From Polyangia bacterium (lineage in GTDB: Bacteria > Myxococcota_A > Polyangia > Nannocystales > Nannocystaceae), in contig JAUIKS010000013.1 in NCBI GenBank assembly GCA_030430565.1, positions 186,001 to 250,000 on the forward strand: a DNA stretch of 64,000 nt. The letters are read 5' to 3'. Shown here one piece after another: positions 49,746 through 59,729 of this stretch. Numbering within the stretch: the first letter of the stretch is position 1; each line of letters starts with the position of its first letter. The position numbers were made by a program, and so were the translations under genes. The notes under the pieces are model-generated. The model was given only the letters and a program-made list of their open reading frames with translations, searched no databases and had not been told where the DNA came from.

Positions 49746-49803
49746 AGGCTTGCGCCGCGCGAACGGCCTGTCACGAACGTCGTAGACAGAGGGACGAGAG
49801 CAC

Positions 49804-49847
49804 GAGCGAAGGACGAGCGAAGGACGAGCGAAGGACGGGCGAAGGAC
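49804..49847 (+). repeat. Tandem 11-bp repeat, four copies
   Basis: GAGCGAAGGAC occurs three times identically and once as GGGCGAAGGAC, head to tail, just upstream of the 3' end of the minus-strand prenyltransferase gene. It lies in the same 370-bp convergent gap as repeat copy C. The unit is not a multiple of three and no gene crosses it. Confidence 0.85.
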
Positions 49848-49854
49848 GATCGGC

Positions 49855-50739
49855 TCAGATCCAGCCGTAGAGGATCGCGGCGAGGGAGACGAGCCAGAGC
49901 ACGAAGGTGCCCATGAAGATCGGGTCGCGCAGCATCTCCTCGGTCGGGCTCTCGGCGTCGGGGCGGGTGACCGCGAGCTGGATGAAGCGCGGGATGGCGA
50001 TCAACGGGAGGACCGTCGTGAAGGGCAGCTTGACGGCGGCGTCCGGGCTGAACATCTGCGCGACGTGGCCGGACATCGTGTACGCGATGTAGACGCCGAC
50101 GCTGGCGGCGCCCAAGAGGTAGAGCAGCGCGGTGACGAGCTTCGCGTTGTAGCGCGCGAGCACGGCGCGCTGCTTCTTGGCCTGCTCGGCGCCGGCCGAG
50201 AGCTCGTGGGCGCGCTTGCCGAAGCCGAGGAACATGGCCAAAAGGCCAGTGCATGACAGGAGCCAGATCGAGGGGTCGACGCGCAGCGCGAAGGCGCCGG
50301 CGAGCACGCGCAGGATGAAGCCGAGCGCGATGGAGAGCACGTCGAGGTAGGGGACGTGCTTGACCTTAAAGCTGTAGGCGAGGTTATTGACGAAGTAGCC
50401 GCCCAGGATCGCGGCGTAGAGCGGCTCGAGGAAGTAGCCGAGCGCGAGCGCGACCGGGACCGCGCCGATCACGAAGTTGCGCGCGAGGGTCTCTGAGAGC
50501 TGACCGGAGGGCAGCGGGCGCTTGCACTTCTTCGGGTGCGCGCGGTCCTTCTCGATGTCGACGAGGTCGTTGAGGACGTAGACGCTGCCCGACACCAGGC
50601 AGAACAGCCCGACCGCGCCGGCGGTGATCAGCAAGCTCGTGGGATCCGTGAGCTTCTGGCCGAACATCAGCGGCACGGCCACGAACAGGTTCTTGATCCA
50701 CTGCTTGGGTCGGAGCGTCTTAATCAGAGGGAACATCAT
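49855..50739 (-). CDS. UbiA-family prenyltransferase, DPPR-synthase type
   Basis: About 294 aa with eight or nine helices. The first Asp-rich motif NDLVDIEKDRAHPKKCKRPL matches the form found in decaprenyl-phosphate phosphoribosyltransferase (Rv3806c type), where it binds the Mg-PRPP or prenyl phosphate. The second Asp-containing region is YSFKVKHVPYLDVLSIA. Such enzymes start the decaprenyl-phosphoryl-arabinose/ribose route. A UbiA enzyme of quinone or heme synthesis is less likely, because its HP-spacing differs. Start: ATG at 50739, with TTG at 50742 also in frame. Confidence 0.82.
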   Translation of the reverse strand: MMFPLIKTLRPKQWIKNLFVAVPLMFGQKLTDPTSLLITAGAVGLFCLVSGSVYVLNDLVDIEKDRAHPKKCKRPLPSGQLSETLARNFVIGAVPVALALGYFLEPLYAAILGGYFVNNLAYSFKVKHVPYLDVLSIALGFILRVLAGAFALRVDPSIWLLSCTGLLAMFLGFGKRAHELSAGAEQAKKQRAVLARYNAKLVTALLYLLGAASVGVYIAYTMSGHVAQMFSPDAAVKLPFTTVLPLIAIPRFIQLAVTRPDAESPTEEMLRDPIFMGTFVLWLVSLAAILYGWI

Positions 50740-51061
50740 CAAAGCCGCGCTCAGGCGTAGGTCAGTTCGGGTACAGGGAGGCGAGGCGCGCTAGGAGGGC
50801 GGCCCAATATGGCACGGGCCCGAGGCATCTTCCACGGACCGCCTGGGCGGGCGCGTCGAGTGCGCCACCTGACTCGAGTCGCGGATCGGAGTCTTCGGTG
50901 AGGGGCGTGGTATTGCTCGACAGCAGGCGCTGACAGGCGCTGGTGAAGGTCGCGCGGCCGGCTGCGCGCGGATGAAGAACGACGGTTGCCGACGCGTACA
51001 CGAGCGCGAGGGCGAGGCGCTCGAGGACCAGGAGCGAGAGGGAGCGCGGGGGAGCAGGGAC
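50740..51061. other. Divergent gap between the prenyltransferase and murJ genes
   Basis: 322 bp. I see no gene I would support, although the murJ frame is open back to an ATG at 50972. It contains a direct repeat CAGGCGCTG (two copies near 50932) and an AATATGGCACGG word near 50808. Purine-rich GGGAGC and GGGGGAGCAGGGAC words precede the murJ GTG at 51062. Confidence 0.3.
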
Positions 51062-52675
51062 GTGTCCGAGACGCTTCGATCATCTGGGAAGGTCGGCCTG
51101 GCCGTCGCGCTCTCGCGGGTGCTCGGGCTGTTTCGCGTCTCGATCCTGTCGCGGCTCATCGGCGCTGGCGCGCTCGCGGACGCGTTCTCCGTCGCGTTCC
51201 GGATCCCCAATCTGCTGCGCGACCTGCTCGCGGAGGGGGCGCTGTCCAGCGCGTTCGTGCCGACCTTCACGGCCGCGCTGAAGCGCGAGGGCGACGACGC
51301 GGCGCGGCAGCTCGCCAACCTCGCGCTCGGCGGCCTGCTGGTCTTGACGGGGATCCTGACGGCGCTCGGGATCGTGTTCGCGGAGCAGGTCGTCCGCGTG
51401 ATCACCTCGGGCTGGTCCGATGACAAGGTCGCGCTCACGGCCCAGCTGACGCGCGTCATGATGCCGATCCTCGCGCTCGTCAGCCTGGGCGCGGTCTGGA
51501 TGGGCATCCTCAACGCCCAGCGGCGCTTCATCGTGCCCGCAGTCGCGCCGGCGCTGTTCAACGTCGTCAGCATCATCGTCGGCGTCGCGCTGCTCTTGTC
51601 CGGCGTGGAGGGCGAGCGCGCGCTGCTGGTGTGGAGCGTCGGGACGCTGTGCGCGGGCGTGGTGCAGGCGGGCAGTCAGCTGCCGGCGCTGTGGCGGATG
51701 GGCTACCGCCCGTGGCCGCGGCTCGCGGGCTTTCGCGCGCACCCGGGCGTGCGTCGCATCCTCCGCTTGATGCTGCCCGCGGTCGTCGGCGTCGCCGCAG
51801 TGCAGCTCAACGTCTTCGTCAACACGCGCTTCGCCGCGAGCCTGGGGGACGGCCCCGTCGCCCAGCTCGAGTACGCGTTTCGGATCTTCTTTCTGCCGAT
51901 CGGGATGTTCGGCGTCGCGCTGGCCACCGTCACGACCACGATCGTCTCCGAGGAGGCCGCGCGCGGCGATCGTGACGGCTTGATCGCGCGCGCGCGCGAG
52001 TCCGTCGACGCGGTCTGGCTGCTCACCGCGGCCAGCGCGGTCGGCCTCGCGGTGCTCGCGGAGCCCGTCGTCTCGCTGCTCTACGAGGGCGGGCGCTTCA
52101 CGCCCGAGGACACGCGCGCGGTCGCGTTCGTGCTCCAGGCCTACATGCTCGGCCTCGTCCCGTACAGCATGGTGAAGGTGGTCGCGCCGGCCTTCTACAG
52201 CGTCGATCGCCCGCGCGTCCCGCTGCTCGCGTCGGCGAGCGCGGTCGCGATCAACATCACCTTTAACGCGCTGACCTATCGCACGCTCGGCGCGCCAGGT
52301 CTGGCTCTTGGGACATCTATCGCCGCGCTCGTCAACGTCGTGATCCTGCGGCTCTCGTTCCGGCGGGTGATCGGCGCGATGACGGCGGCGCGCCGGCGCG
52401 GGCGGCTCGCGTGGCTCGTGCTGGCGAGCGCGCTGCTCGGTGTCAGTGTGTGGGGCGCGCGGGAACTCTGCGAGCTCGGGATCGAGCGGCTCAGGGGCGG
52501 CCTCTCGGCCCCTGGGGCGTTTTGGGTCACGCTCGACGCGGGCGCGCTGCTGCTCGAGATCACGGTCGGCTTCGTGGTCTACACGGCGCTCCTGCGCGCG
52601 GTCGACTTCCCGGGCGCGGCGCAGCTGTGGCGGCTGCCCGGCGCGCTCGCGCGGCGGCTGCGGCGGCGCGCGTAG
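51062..52675 (+). CDS. murJ: Lipid II flippase MurJ
   Basis: Multi-helix MATE-like protein moving lipid II across the inner membrane for peptidoglycan synthesis. It opens with the family pattern ALSRVLGLFRVSILSRLIGA and FRIPNLLRDLLAEGALSSAFVP, and about 14 helices follow, including a conserved middle (VAQLEYAFRIFFLPIGMFGVALATV). The GTG at 51062 gives 537 aa, close to typical; the ATG at 50972 would add an unconserved, Arg/Glu-rich 30 residues. It runs toward the VWA gene at 52803 with a 127-bp gap. Confidence 0.93.
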   Translation: MSETLRSSGKVGLAVALSRVLGLFRVSILSRLIGAGALADAFSVAFRIPNLLRDLLAEGALSSAFVPTFTAALKREGDDAARQLANLALGGLLVLTGILTALGIVFAEQVVRVITSGWSDDKVALTAQLTRVMMPILALVSLGAVWMGILNAQRRFIVPAVAPALFNVVSIIVGVALLLSGVEGERALLVWSVGTLCAGVVQAGSQLPALWRMGYRPWPRLAGFRAHPGVRRILRLMLPAVVGVAAVQLNVFVNTRFAASLGDGPVAQLEYAFRIFFLPIGMFGVALATVTTTIVSEEAARGDRDGLIARARESVDAVWLLTAASAVGLAVLAEPVVSLLYEGGRFTPEDTRAVAFVLQAYMLGLVPYSMVKVVAPAFYSVDRPRVPLLASASAVAINITFNALTYRTLGAPGLALGTSIAALVNVVILRLSFRRVIGAMTAARRRGRLAWLVLASALLGVSVWGARELCELGIERLRGGLSAPGAFWVTLDAGALLLEITVGFVVYTALLRAVDFPGAAQLWRLPGALARRLRRRA

Positions 52676-52802
52676 GCGATCTATTCATATGTAGGATGAG
52701 ACATGTCTTTCGGGCGATGTCGCGCCTCGAGTTCGCGTGACTCCTCGCGGGGGCGCGCGGTACCATCTGCAAAGGTTGCTGACTGGCTCCGGGGTGTTTG
52801 AC

Positions 52803-54146
<1,344 letters not shown>

Positions 54147-54162
54147 GCTGAGCGAGCGCGAC

Positions 54163-54186
54163 GCTCGGCGCGCTCGCGCGCCGAGC
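54163..54186 (+). terminator. Hairpin after the second VWA gene
   Basis: A perfect 10-bp stem (GCTCGGCGCG with CGCGCCGAGC) closed by CTCG lies 16 bases after the stop. No T-run follows immediately. Confidence 0.5.
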
Positions 54187-54374
54187 CGGCGGGGCGGCGG
54201 GCTCGCGCGAACGCGCGCGGGTCCGCTGTATGTCTTTTTGGTACTTGAAGGTGGGACATGTACTAGTGGTCATGTCTGTGCCGGCCCGAGAATGTGACAC
54301 CTGGGGCCTCGATCGCGTTTTCTGACAGCGTTTATAGGCCCGCGCGCGCGGCGGTCGGATAAAATGAGCATGCA

Positions 54375-56435
54375 ATGCAGCGTGTAGCGTCGATCACTGG
54401 TCTAGCACTGTTGGCAGCAACCCTCGTCGCGTGCGGCGACAGCGGGGTCGGGTCGACGAACGACACGACCGGCGCGTCCGTCGCGACGCTCGGCACCACC
54501 GCGGGGACGGCGGGGACCGGCGCGACGACGGGCGGGATGACGGACCCGACGATGACCGGCGCCTCCGAGTCTGGCATGGGCACGAGCACGAGCGCGGGCC
54601 CCACGAGCTCGACGACGACCGACGACATGACCTCGGGCACGACGCAGGGGGTCAGCGACACCGACGATCCCCCGCCGGTGTGCGCGCCCGAGGACTGCGA
54701 GCTCGGGCAGTACTGCGACATGGACTCGGGCGAGTGCACGCCGGGCTGCGACGACGACGAGGACTGCCAGGGCGAGACGGTCTGTGACCTCGACGCCAAC
54801 GTCTGCACGGGCTGCGTCTCGGACGGCGACTGCGCGCTCGGGACCGTGTGCCTCGGCGGGACCTGCGAGCCGGGCTGCAACGACCAGCAGCCGTGCCAGG
54901 ACGGCTTCACCTGCTGCGCCGAGACCTGCGTCGACGCGCTCAACGATCCGCTGAACTGCGGCGCCTGCGACAACGCCTGCCCCGATCCGGGCAACACCGA
55001 CCCGACCTGCACGGACGGCATGTGCGGCTTTGACTGCGCGGACGGCTTTGACAACTGCGACGGCGATCCGGGCAACGGCTGCGAGAACCAAGGCTCGTGC
55101 CTGTGCTCGCCCGGCGAGACCCAGGACTGCTACACGGGCCTGCCGCAGACCGAGGGCGTGGGCGAGTGCCAGTCGGGCACGCAGACCTGCAACCAAGACG
55201 GGACCGGCTGGGGCCCGTGCGAGGGCGAGGTGCTGCCGCTCGCGGAGGACATCTGCGGCAACAACGCGGACGACAACTGCGACGGCACGGTCGACGAGGA
55301 TCCCGACAGCGACAACGACGGCTACACGGTCTGCGGCGGTGACTGCTGCGACGCGGTGGGCCCGAACTGTCAGAACCCTGACCTCGTGAACCCCGGCGCG
55401 TTTGAGGTCGACGGCAACGACGTCGACGACGACTGCGACGGGACCAAGGACAACCCGGTGCCGGTCTGCGACAACGGCATCGCCTCGAACACGCAGAGCG
55501 CCGACGACTACGCCCGCGCCATCGACCTGTGCCAGTTCACGACCGAGAACGCCATGGGCCAGGACAAGATCTGGGGCGTCATCTCGAGCGGCGGCGGCCT
55601 CCTGCAGCCCTCCGGCAACAACGGCGAGTCGAACAACGGACACTCCGTCCGCAACGGCTTCGGCGCCAACATCACCAACTCCAAGGGCCAGCGCCTCGCG
55701 GTGCTGTCCTCCGGGCACGCGGCCGACAACATCAACGACAACAACCCCAACTTCGCGCCCTTCGAGAGCGGCGTGAACACCGGGCCTGACCAGACCGCGC
55801 CGCCGGACTGGCTCGCGGCCAACGGCGGCAGCTTCCCGAACGCGCCGGGCTGCCCGATCTCGGGGAACACCAACGCCAACGACGGGCAGATGCTGCGGCT
55901 GCGCGTGCGCGTGCCGACCAACGCGAACTCGTTCACGGTCAAGTTCTTCTTCTTCTCGGCCGAGTACCCCGAGTACGTGTGCACGAGCTTCAACGACTTC
56001 TTCGTCACGCTGGTGGACTCCACCGACAACGAGAACCCCAACGACAAGAACATCGCGATCTACGCCGAGGGGAATAACCAGTGGCCGGTCGGCGTGAACC
56101 TGGTCTCGGCCGCGCCGAACCTGTTCGCGGTCTGCGACAACGGCAACATCGGCTGCGCCGGCGGTCCGAACGTGCCCTACAACGGCTGCAACCAGGGCGA
56201 GAACCTGCTCACGGGGACAGGCTTCGACATCACCGCTTCGGCTTGTAGCGGCAACAACGATGTCGGCGGCGGCACCGGCTGGCTGATCATGAGCGGCAAC
56301 GTGACGCCCGGCGAGACCATGGAGATCCGCTTCGCGATCTGGGACACGGGCGACTCGGTGTGGGACTCGCTGGTGCTGCTCGACCACTGGGAGTGGTCGG
56401 TGCAGGCCTCGGAGCCCGGTATTCAGCCCGGTTGA
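54375..56435 (+). CDS. Cys-rich surface lipoprotein with MopE-like and choice-of-anchor L features (copy 1)
   Basis: 686 aa. The leader ends in LAATLVAC (lipobox). A Thr/Ser/Gly-rich linker leads to a Cys-rich region (CAPEDCELGQYCDMDSGEC and more, about 95-225) and the metal-binding motif type (NNADDNCDGTVDEDPDSDND, CNNxAxxDDNCDG pattern). A C-terminal choice-of-anchor L-like domain (about 360-686) includes VKFFFFSAEYPEYVCTSFND and ends HWEWSVQASEPGIQPG. The whole structure suggests an adhesin or Cu/Ca-binding surface protein. There is no clear Shine-Dalgarno; GGATAAAAT ends ten bases before the ATG, hinting at a leaderless message. Tandem with copy 2. Confidence 0.85.
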   Translation: MQRVASITGLALLAATLVACGDSGVGSTNDTTGASVATLGTTAGTAGTGATTGGMTDPTMTGASESGMGTSTSAGPTSSTTTDDMTSGTTQGVSDTDDPPPVCAPEDCELGQYCDMDSGECTPGCDDDEDCQGETVCDLDANVCTGCVSDGDCALGTVCLGGTCEPGCNDQQPCQDGFTCCAETCVDALNDPLNCGACDNACPDPGNTDPTCTDGMCGFDCADGFDNCDGDPGNGCENQGSCLCSPGETQDCYTGLPQTEGVGECQSGTQTCNQDGTGWGPCEGEVLPLAEDICGNNADDNCDGTVDEDPDSDNDGYTVCGGDCCDAVGPNCQNPDLVNPGAFEVDGNDVDDDCDGTKDNPVPVCDNGIASNTQSADDYARAIDLCQFTTENAMGQDKIWGVISSGGGLLQPSGNNGESNNGHSVRNGFGANITNSKGQRLAVLSSGHAADNINDNNPNFAPFESGVNTGPDQTAPPDWLAANGGSFPNAPGCPISGNTNANDGQMLRLRVRVPTNANSFTVKFFFFSAEYPEYVCTSFNDFFVTLVDSTDNENPNDKNIAIYAEGNNQWPVGVNLVSAAPNLFAVCDNGNIGCAGGPNVPYNGCNQGENLLTGTGFDITASACSGNNDVGGGTGWLIMSGNVTPGETMEIRFAIWDTGDSVWDSLVLLDHWEWSVQASEPGIQPG

Positions 56436-56472
56436 TCGACCGCGCGCGGAGGCGCGCGAGACCGTGACTGCG

Positions 56473-56500
56473 GCGGGTCGCTCGATATCGAGCGGCCCGC
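56473..56500 (+). terminator. Hairpin between the tandem Cys-rich genes
   Basis: A 12-bp stem with one G-T pair (GCGGGTCGCTCG at 56473-56484, CGAGCGGCCCGC at 56489-56500) and an ATAT loop, followed by TCGTCGTTTG, lies 37 bases after the copy 1 stop. Confidence 0.6.
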
Positions 56501-56563
56501 TCGTCGTTTGCGGTCGCGGCGTGATTGCGCCGCGCGGCGCCGCGGTCGTAGCATAGGCACACA

Positions 56564-58618
56564 ATGACTCGTGTAGGTACAACGGCTGGTCTGTGTGTTT
56601 GTGTTCTCGCGGTCGCGTGCGGCGACAGCGGCGACCCGACGACGACGGACGCGCAGCCGACCCTCACGACGACGCCGACCACGCTGCAGCCGACCGCGAG
56701 CGCGTCTGGGACCGACGCGACCTCCGGCGCCATGACCGACCCGACGATGACGGGCGCGACCGACTCGGGCGTGGGCACCACCAACGGCCCCGGCGGCAGC
56801 TCGACCTCGCTCGATCCCACGACCGGCGCGCCGACCGAGACTGACTCTGACACCACCGATCCGTCGACCTGCGCGCCGGAGGACTGTGAGGTCGGCGAGT
56901 TCTGCAACATGGAGTCGGGCGCGTGTGAGCCGGGCTGCGACGCGGAGGAGGACTGTCAGGGCGAGACCGTCTGCGACCTCGACGCCAACGTCTGCACGGG
57001 CTGCGTCTCGGACGGCGACTGCTCGCTCGGGACCGTGTGTGACGCCGGCGCGTGCGTGCCGGGCTGCAACGATCAGCAGCCGTGTCAGGACGGGCTCTCG
57101 TGCTGCGCGGGGACCTGCGTCGACGCGCTCACCGATCCGCTGAACTGCGGCGGCTGCGACGACGCCTGCCCGGATCCGGGGAACACGATCCCGACCTGCG
57201 CGGACGGGATGTGCGGCTTCGACTGCGCGGACAACTTCGACAACTGCGACGGCGACCCGGGCAACGGCTGCGAGAACCAGGGCGCGTGCCTGTGTACGCC
57301 CGGGGAGACCCAGGACTGCTACACGGGCCTGCCGCAGACCCAGGGCGTGGGCGAGTGCAAGGCGGGCACGCAGACCTGCAACCAAGACGGGACCGGCTGG
57401 GGCGCGTGCGAGGGCGAGGTGCTGCCGCTCGCGGAGGACATCTGCAACAACAACGCGGACGACAATTGCGACGGCGCGGTCGACGAGGACCCCGACGGAG
57501 ACAACGACGGCTACACGGTCTGCGGCGGCGATTGCTGCGACGCGGTGGGCCCGAACTGTCAAAACCCCGACCTGGTGAACCCGGGCGCGTTCGAGGTCGA
57601 CGGCAACGACGTCGACGACGACTGCGACGGGACCAAGGACAACCCGCTGCCGCTGTGTGATCAGGGCATCGCGTCGAACACCGGCAACCCGCTGGACTAC
57701 GCGAAGGCCATCGACCTGTGTCAGTTCACGACCGAGAACGCCCAGGGCCAGGACAAGATCTGGGGCGTCATCTCGGGCGGGCTGCACCTCGCGAGCGGGG
57801 CCGGGGCGCCCAACGCGAATTCACGCTCGGTGCGGCCGGGCTTCGGCAGCAACATCTCGCCCTCGCTGGGGCAGCGGATCGCGGTCATGTCGACGGGGCA
57901 CGCGGCCGACAGCAACGACAGCAACCCGAGCTTCGCGCAGTACCAGGACGGGCAGACGATGGGCACGACCTCGACCTTCCCGGCCGACTGGTACTCGCTC
58001 AACGGCAACCAGCTGCCCAACGCGCCAGGTTGCCCGAACGTCGCGGGCAACCAGGCCAACGACCCGGTGCTGCTGAAGCTGCGGATCCGCGTGCCGACCA
58101 ACGCGAACTCGTTCTCGGCCAAGATGTTCTTCTTCTCGGCCGAGTACCCGGAGTACGTCTGCACGGCCTTCAACGATTTCTTCGTGACGCTGGTCGACTC
58201 CAGCGACAACGAGAACCCGAGCGACAAGAACATCGCGATCTACACGCAGGGCAACAACAACTACCCGGTCGGCGTGAACATCCTGAAGGCCGCCAACGGC
58301 CTGTTCACGCAGTGCTCGAACGGTCAGATTACGCAGTGCGGGGTGCCGGCGAATTACAACGGCTGTCAGGGCACCTCGCTGCTCAACGGCACCGGCTTCG
58401 ACATCACGGGCTCGACGCTGTTCTCGTGCAGCTACAGCGGCCGCCACGGGGGCGGGACCGGCTGGCTGACGATGAGCGGCAACGTCACGCCGGGCGAGAC
58501 GATGGAGGTTCGCTTCGCGATCTGGGACTCGTCGGACGGCCTGTTCGACTCGACGGTGCTGCTCGATCACTGGGAGTGGTCGGTGCAGGCCTCGGAGCCA
58601 GGCATCGAGCCGGGCTGA
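56564..58618 (+). CDS. Cys-rich surface lipoprotein, tandem paralogue (copy 2)
   Basis: 684 aa and collinear with copy 1 across its whole length. The middle segments, such as the metal-motif block (EDICNNNADDNCDGAVDED) and NPDLVNPGAFEVDGNDVDDD, are almost identical, while the N-terminal linker and parts of the C-terminal domain differ. Leader ends in LAVAC. TAGCAT lies nine to fifteen bases before the ATG and no Shine-Dalgarno is visible, as for copy 1. Tandem duplication with later divergence explains the pair; gene conversion could have kept the middle alike. Confidence 0.85.
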   Translation: MTRVGTTAGLCVCVLAVACGDSGDPTTTDAQPTLTTTPTTLQPTASASGTDATSGAMTDPTMTGATDSGVGTTNGPGGSSTSLDPTTGAPTETDSDTTDPSTCAPEDCEVGEFCNMESGACEPGCDAEEDCQGETVCDLDANVCTGCVSDGDCSLGTVCDAGACVPGCNDQQPCQDGLSCCAGTCVDALTDPLNCGGCDDACPDPGNTIPTCADGMCGFDCADNFDNCDGDPGNGCENQGACLCTPGETQDCYTGLPQTQGVGECKAGTQTCNQDGTGWGACEGEVLPLAEDICNNNADDNCDGAVDEDPDGDNDGYTVCGGDCCDAVGPNCQNPDLVNPGAFEVDGNDVDDDCDGTKDNPLPLCDQGIASNTGNPLDYAKAIDLCQFTTENAQGQDKIWGVISGGLHLASGAGAPNANSRSVRPGFGSNISPSLGQRIAVMSTGHAADSNDSNPSFAQYQDGQTMGTTSTFPADWYSLNGNQLPNAPGCPNVAGNQANDPVLLKLRIRVPTNANSFSAKMFFFSAEYPEYVCTAFNDFFVTLVDSSDNENPSDKNIAIYTQGNNNYPVGVNILKAANGLFTQCSNGQITQCGVPANYNGCQGTSLLNGTGFDITGSTLFSCSYSGRHGGGTGWLTMSGNVTPGETMEVRFAIWDSSDGLFDSTVLLDHWEWSVQASEPGIEPG

Positions 58619-58630
58619 GCGCGGGCGCGC

Positions 58631-59641
58631 TCAGGCGCTCGTGGGGCGCCGGCGCGCGGCGCCGCGGTATTGCCGTGGAGACAGGCCGGCGTGGCGCCGG
58701 AAGGCGCGCGAGAAGCTGGCGTGATCGGTGAAGCCGCTGGCGCGGGCGACCTCGGCGATCGGGTCGCGGGTCGTCCGCAGCAGGCGGGCGGCTCGGCACA
58801 TCCGCAGGCTGCGGAGGTAGGCGCCGGGGGTCATGCCGACGACGCGCGAGAACTGGCGCAGGAAGTGGTACTTCGACAGCCCGGCGATGGTCGCGAGCTC
58901 GTCGAGCGAGGTGCCGCGCGCGCTCGAGCGCGGATCGAGCTCGTGCTCGCGGAGGTACTCGACGACGCGGGCGATCGGGCGCTGCGCGACGCGGTTGGTC
59001 GAGCGCAGCCGCGGGTCGTGGAGGTTGGAGAAGCGGGTGAGCGCGTGGGCGATGACGCTCGTGATCGCGGCGTCGCGCTCGAGCGCGTGATCGGTGCCGG
59101 CGCCCGCGGCCTCGGGCTCGTCGCCGTCGCGTGCCTGCGCGCTGAGGAGCGCGCGGACGCGGCGGGTCAGCGCGGGCGCGCAGGCGACCTTGATGGAGGT
59201 GAACTCGGGGTCGCGGTCTTCGCCGGTGCGCTCTTTGGCGATCGCGCGCACCAGGTCACGCTCGACGTAGAGGCTGATGTACTCGATGTCTTCGCTGCCG
59301 CGGGTGTTGCCGGTGTGGACCTGGTGGGGGTTGATCAGGACCAGCTCGCCGGCGTCGAATTCGTAGAGCTTGCCGGCGACGTGGCAGGCCTCGTGCCCGC
59401 TGAGCTGCACGCAGATCACGTACTCGTCGTGGAAGTGCGGGACCAGCGGGACCGCGCTCTGTGCACCGCGGGCGTGGAACAGGCGAAAGCCGCGGGGGCC
59501 GCTGGGCGGCGAACGACGCTCGCTCCTCGGACGCCCGTCGACGCGCTCGCTGGTGGTGGAGCTGCGCGAGGGAGGTCGTGTGGAGTCGACGCGGACGGGC
59601 CCGTGGGCGGCCGTCCGTGAGCGTTCACCGGTGGCCACCAC
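58631..59641 (-). CDS. AraC-family transcription regulator
   Basis: 336 aa with GTG start. The N-terminal AraC-binding cupin part (about 60-180; PHFHDEYVICVQLSGHEACH, FDAGELVLINPHQVHTG) senses a small ligand. The C-terminal double HTH (about 235-325) has LDELATIAGLSKYHFLRQFS and IAEVARASGFTDHASFSRAFRRHAGLSPRQYR, the family signature. The first 55 residues are Arg/Ser-rich and may not be translated. It diverges from the aminotransferase fusion gene across 88 bp, making that gene the natural target. Confidence 0.9.
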   Translation of the reverse strand: MVATGERSRTAAHGPVRVDSTRPPSRSSTTSERVDGRPRSERRSPPSGPRGFRLFHARGAQSAVPLVPHFHDEYVICVQLSGHEACHVAGKLYEFDAGELVLINPHQVHTGNTRGSEDIEYISLYVERDLVRAIAKERTGEDRDPEFTSIKVACAPALTRRVRALLSAQARDGDEPEAAGAGTDHALERDAAITSVIAHALTRFSNLHDPRLRSTNRVAQRPIARVVEYLREHELDPRSSARGTSLDELATIAGLSKYHFLRQFSRVVGMTPGAYLRSLRMCRAARLLRTTRDPIAEVARASGFTDHASFSRAFRRHAGLSPRQYRGAARRRPTSA

Positions 59642-59729
59642 ATCAGCCTAGCGGGGCGGACCCCCACGGTCGAGGGGGCGCTTGTGAGTCGAGACATGCG
59701 CGCGCGCTCGGGACTCCGGTGGGCGGCGC

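Noticed and set aside
50808-50824. TGGCACG word upstream of murJ as a sigma54 site
   Set aside because: The -12 element at the required spacing is missing (no GC ten bases after the GG).
54402-56582. 726-codon minus-strand frame
   Set aside because: Opposite the Cys-rich lipoprotein copy 1, whose signal peptide, Cys spacing and duplication with copy 2 favour the plus strand.
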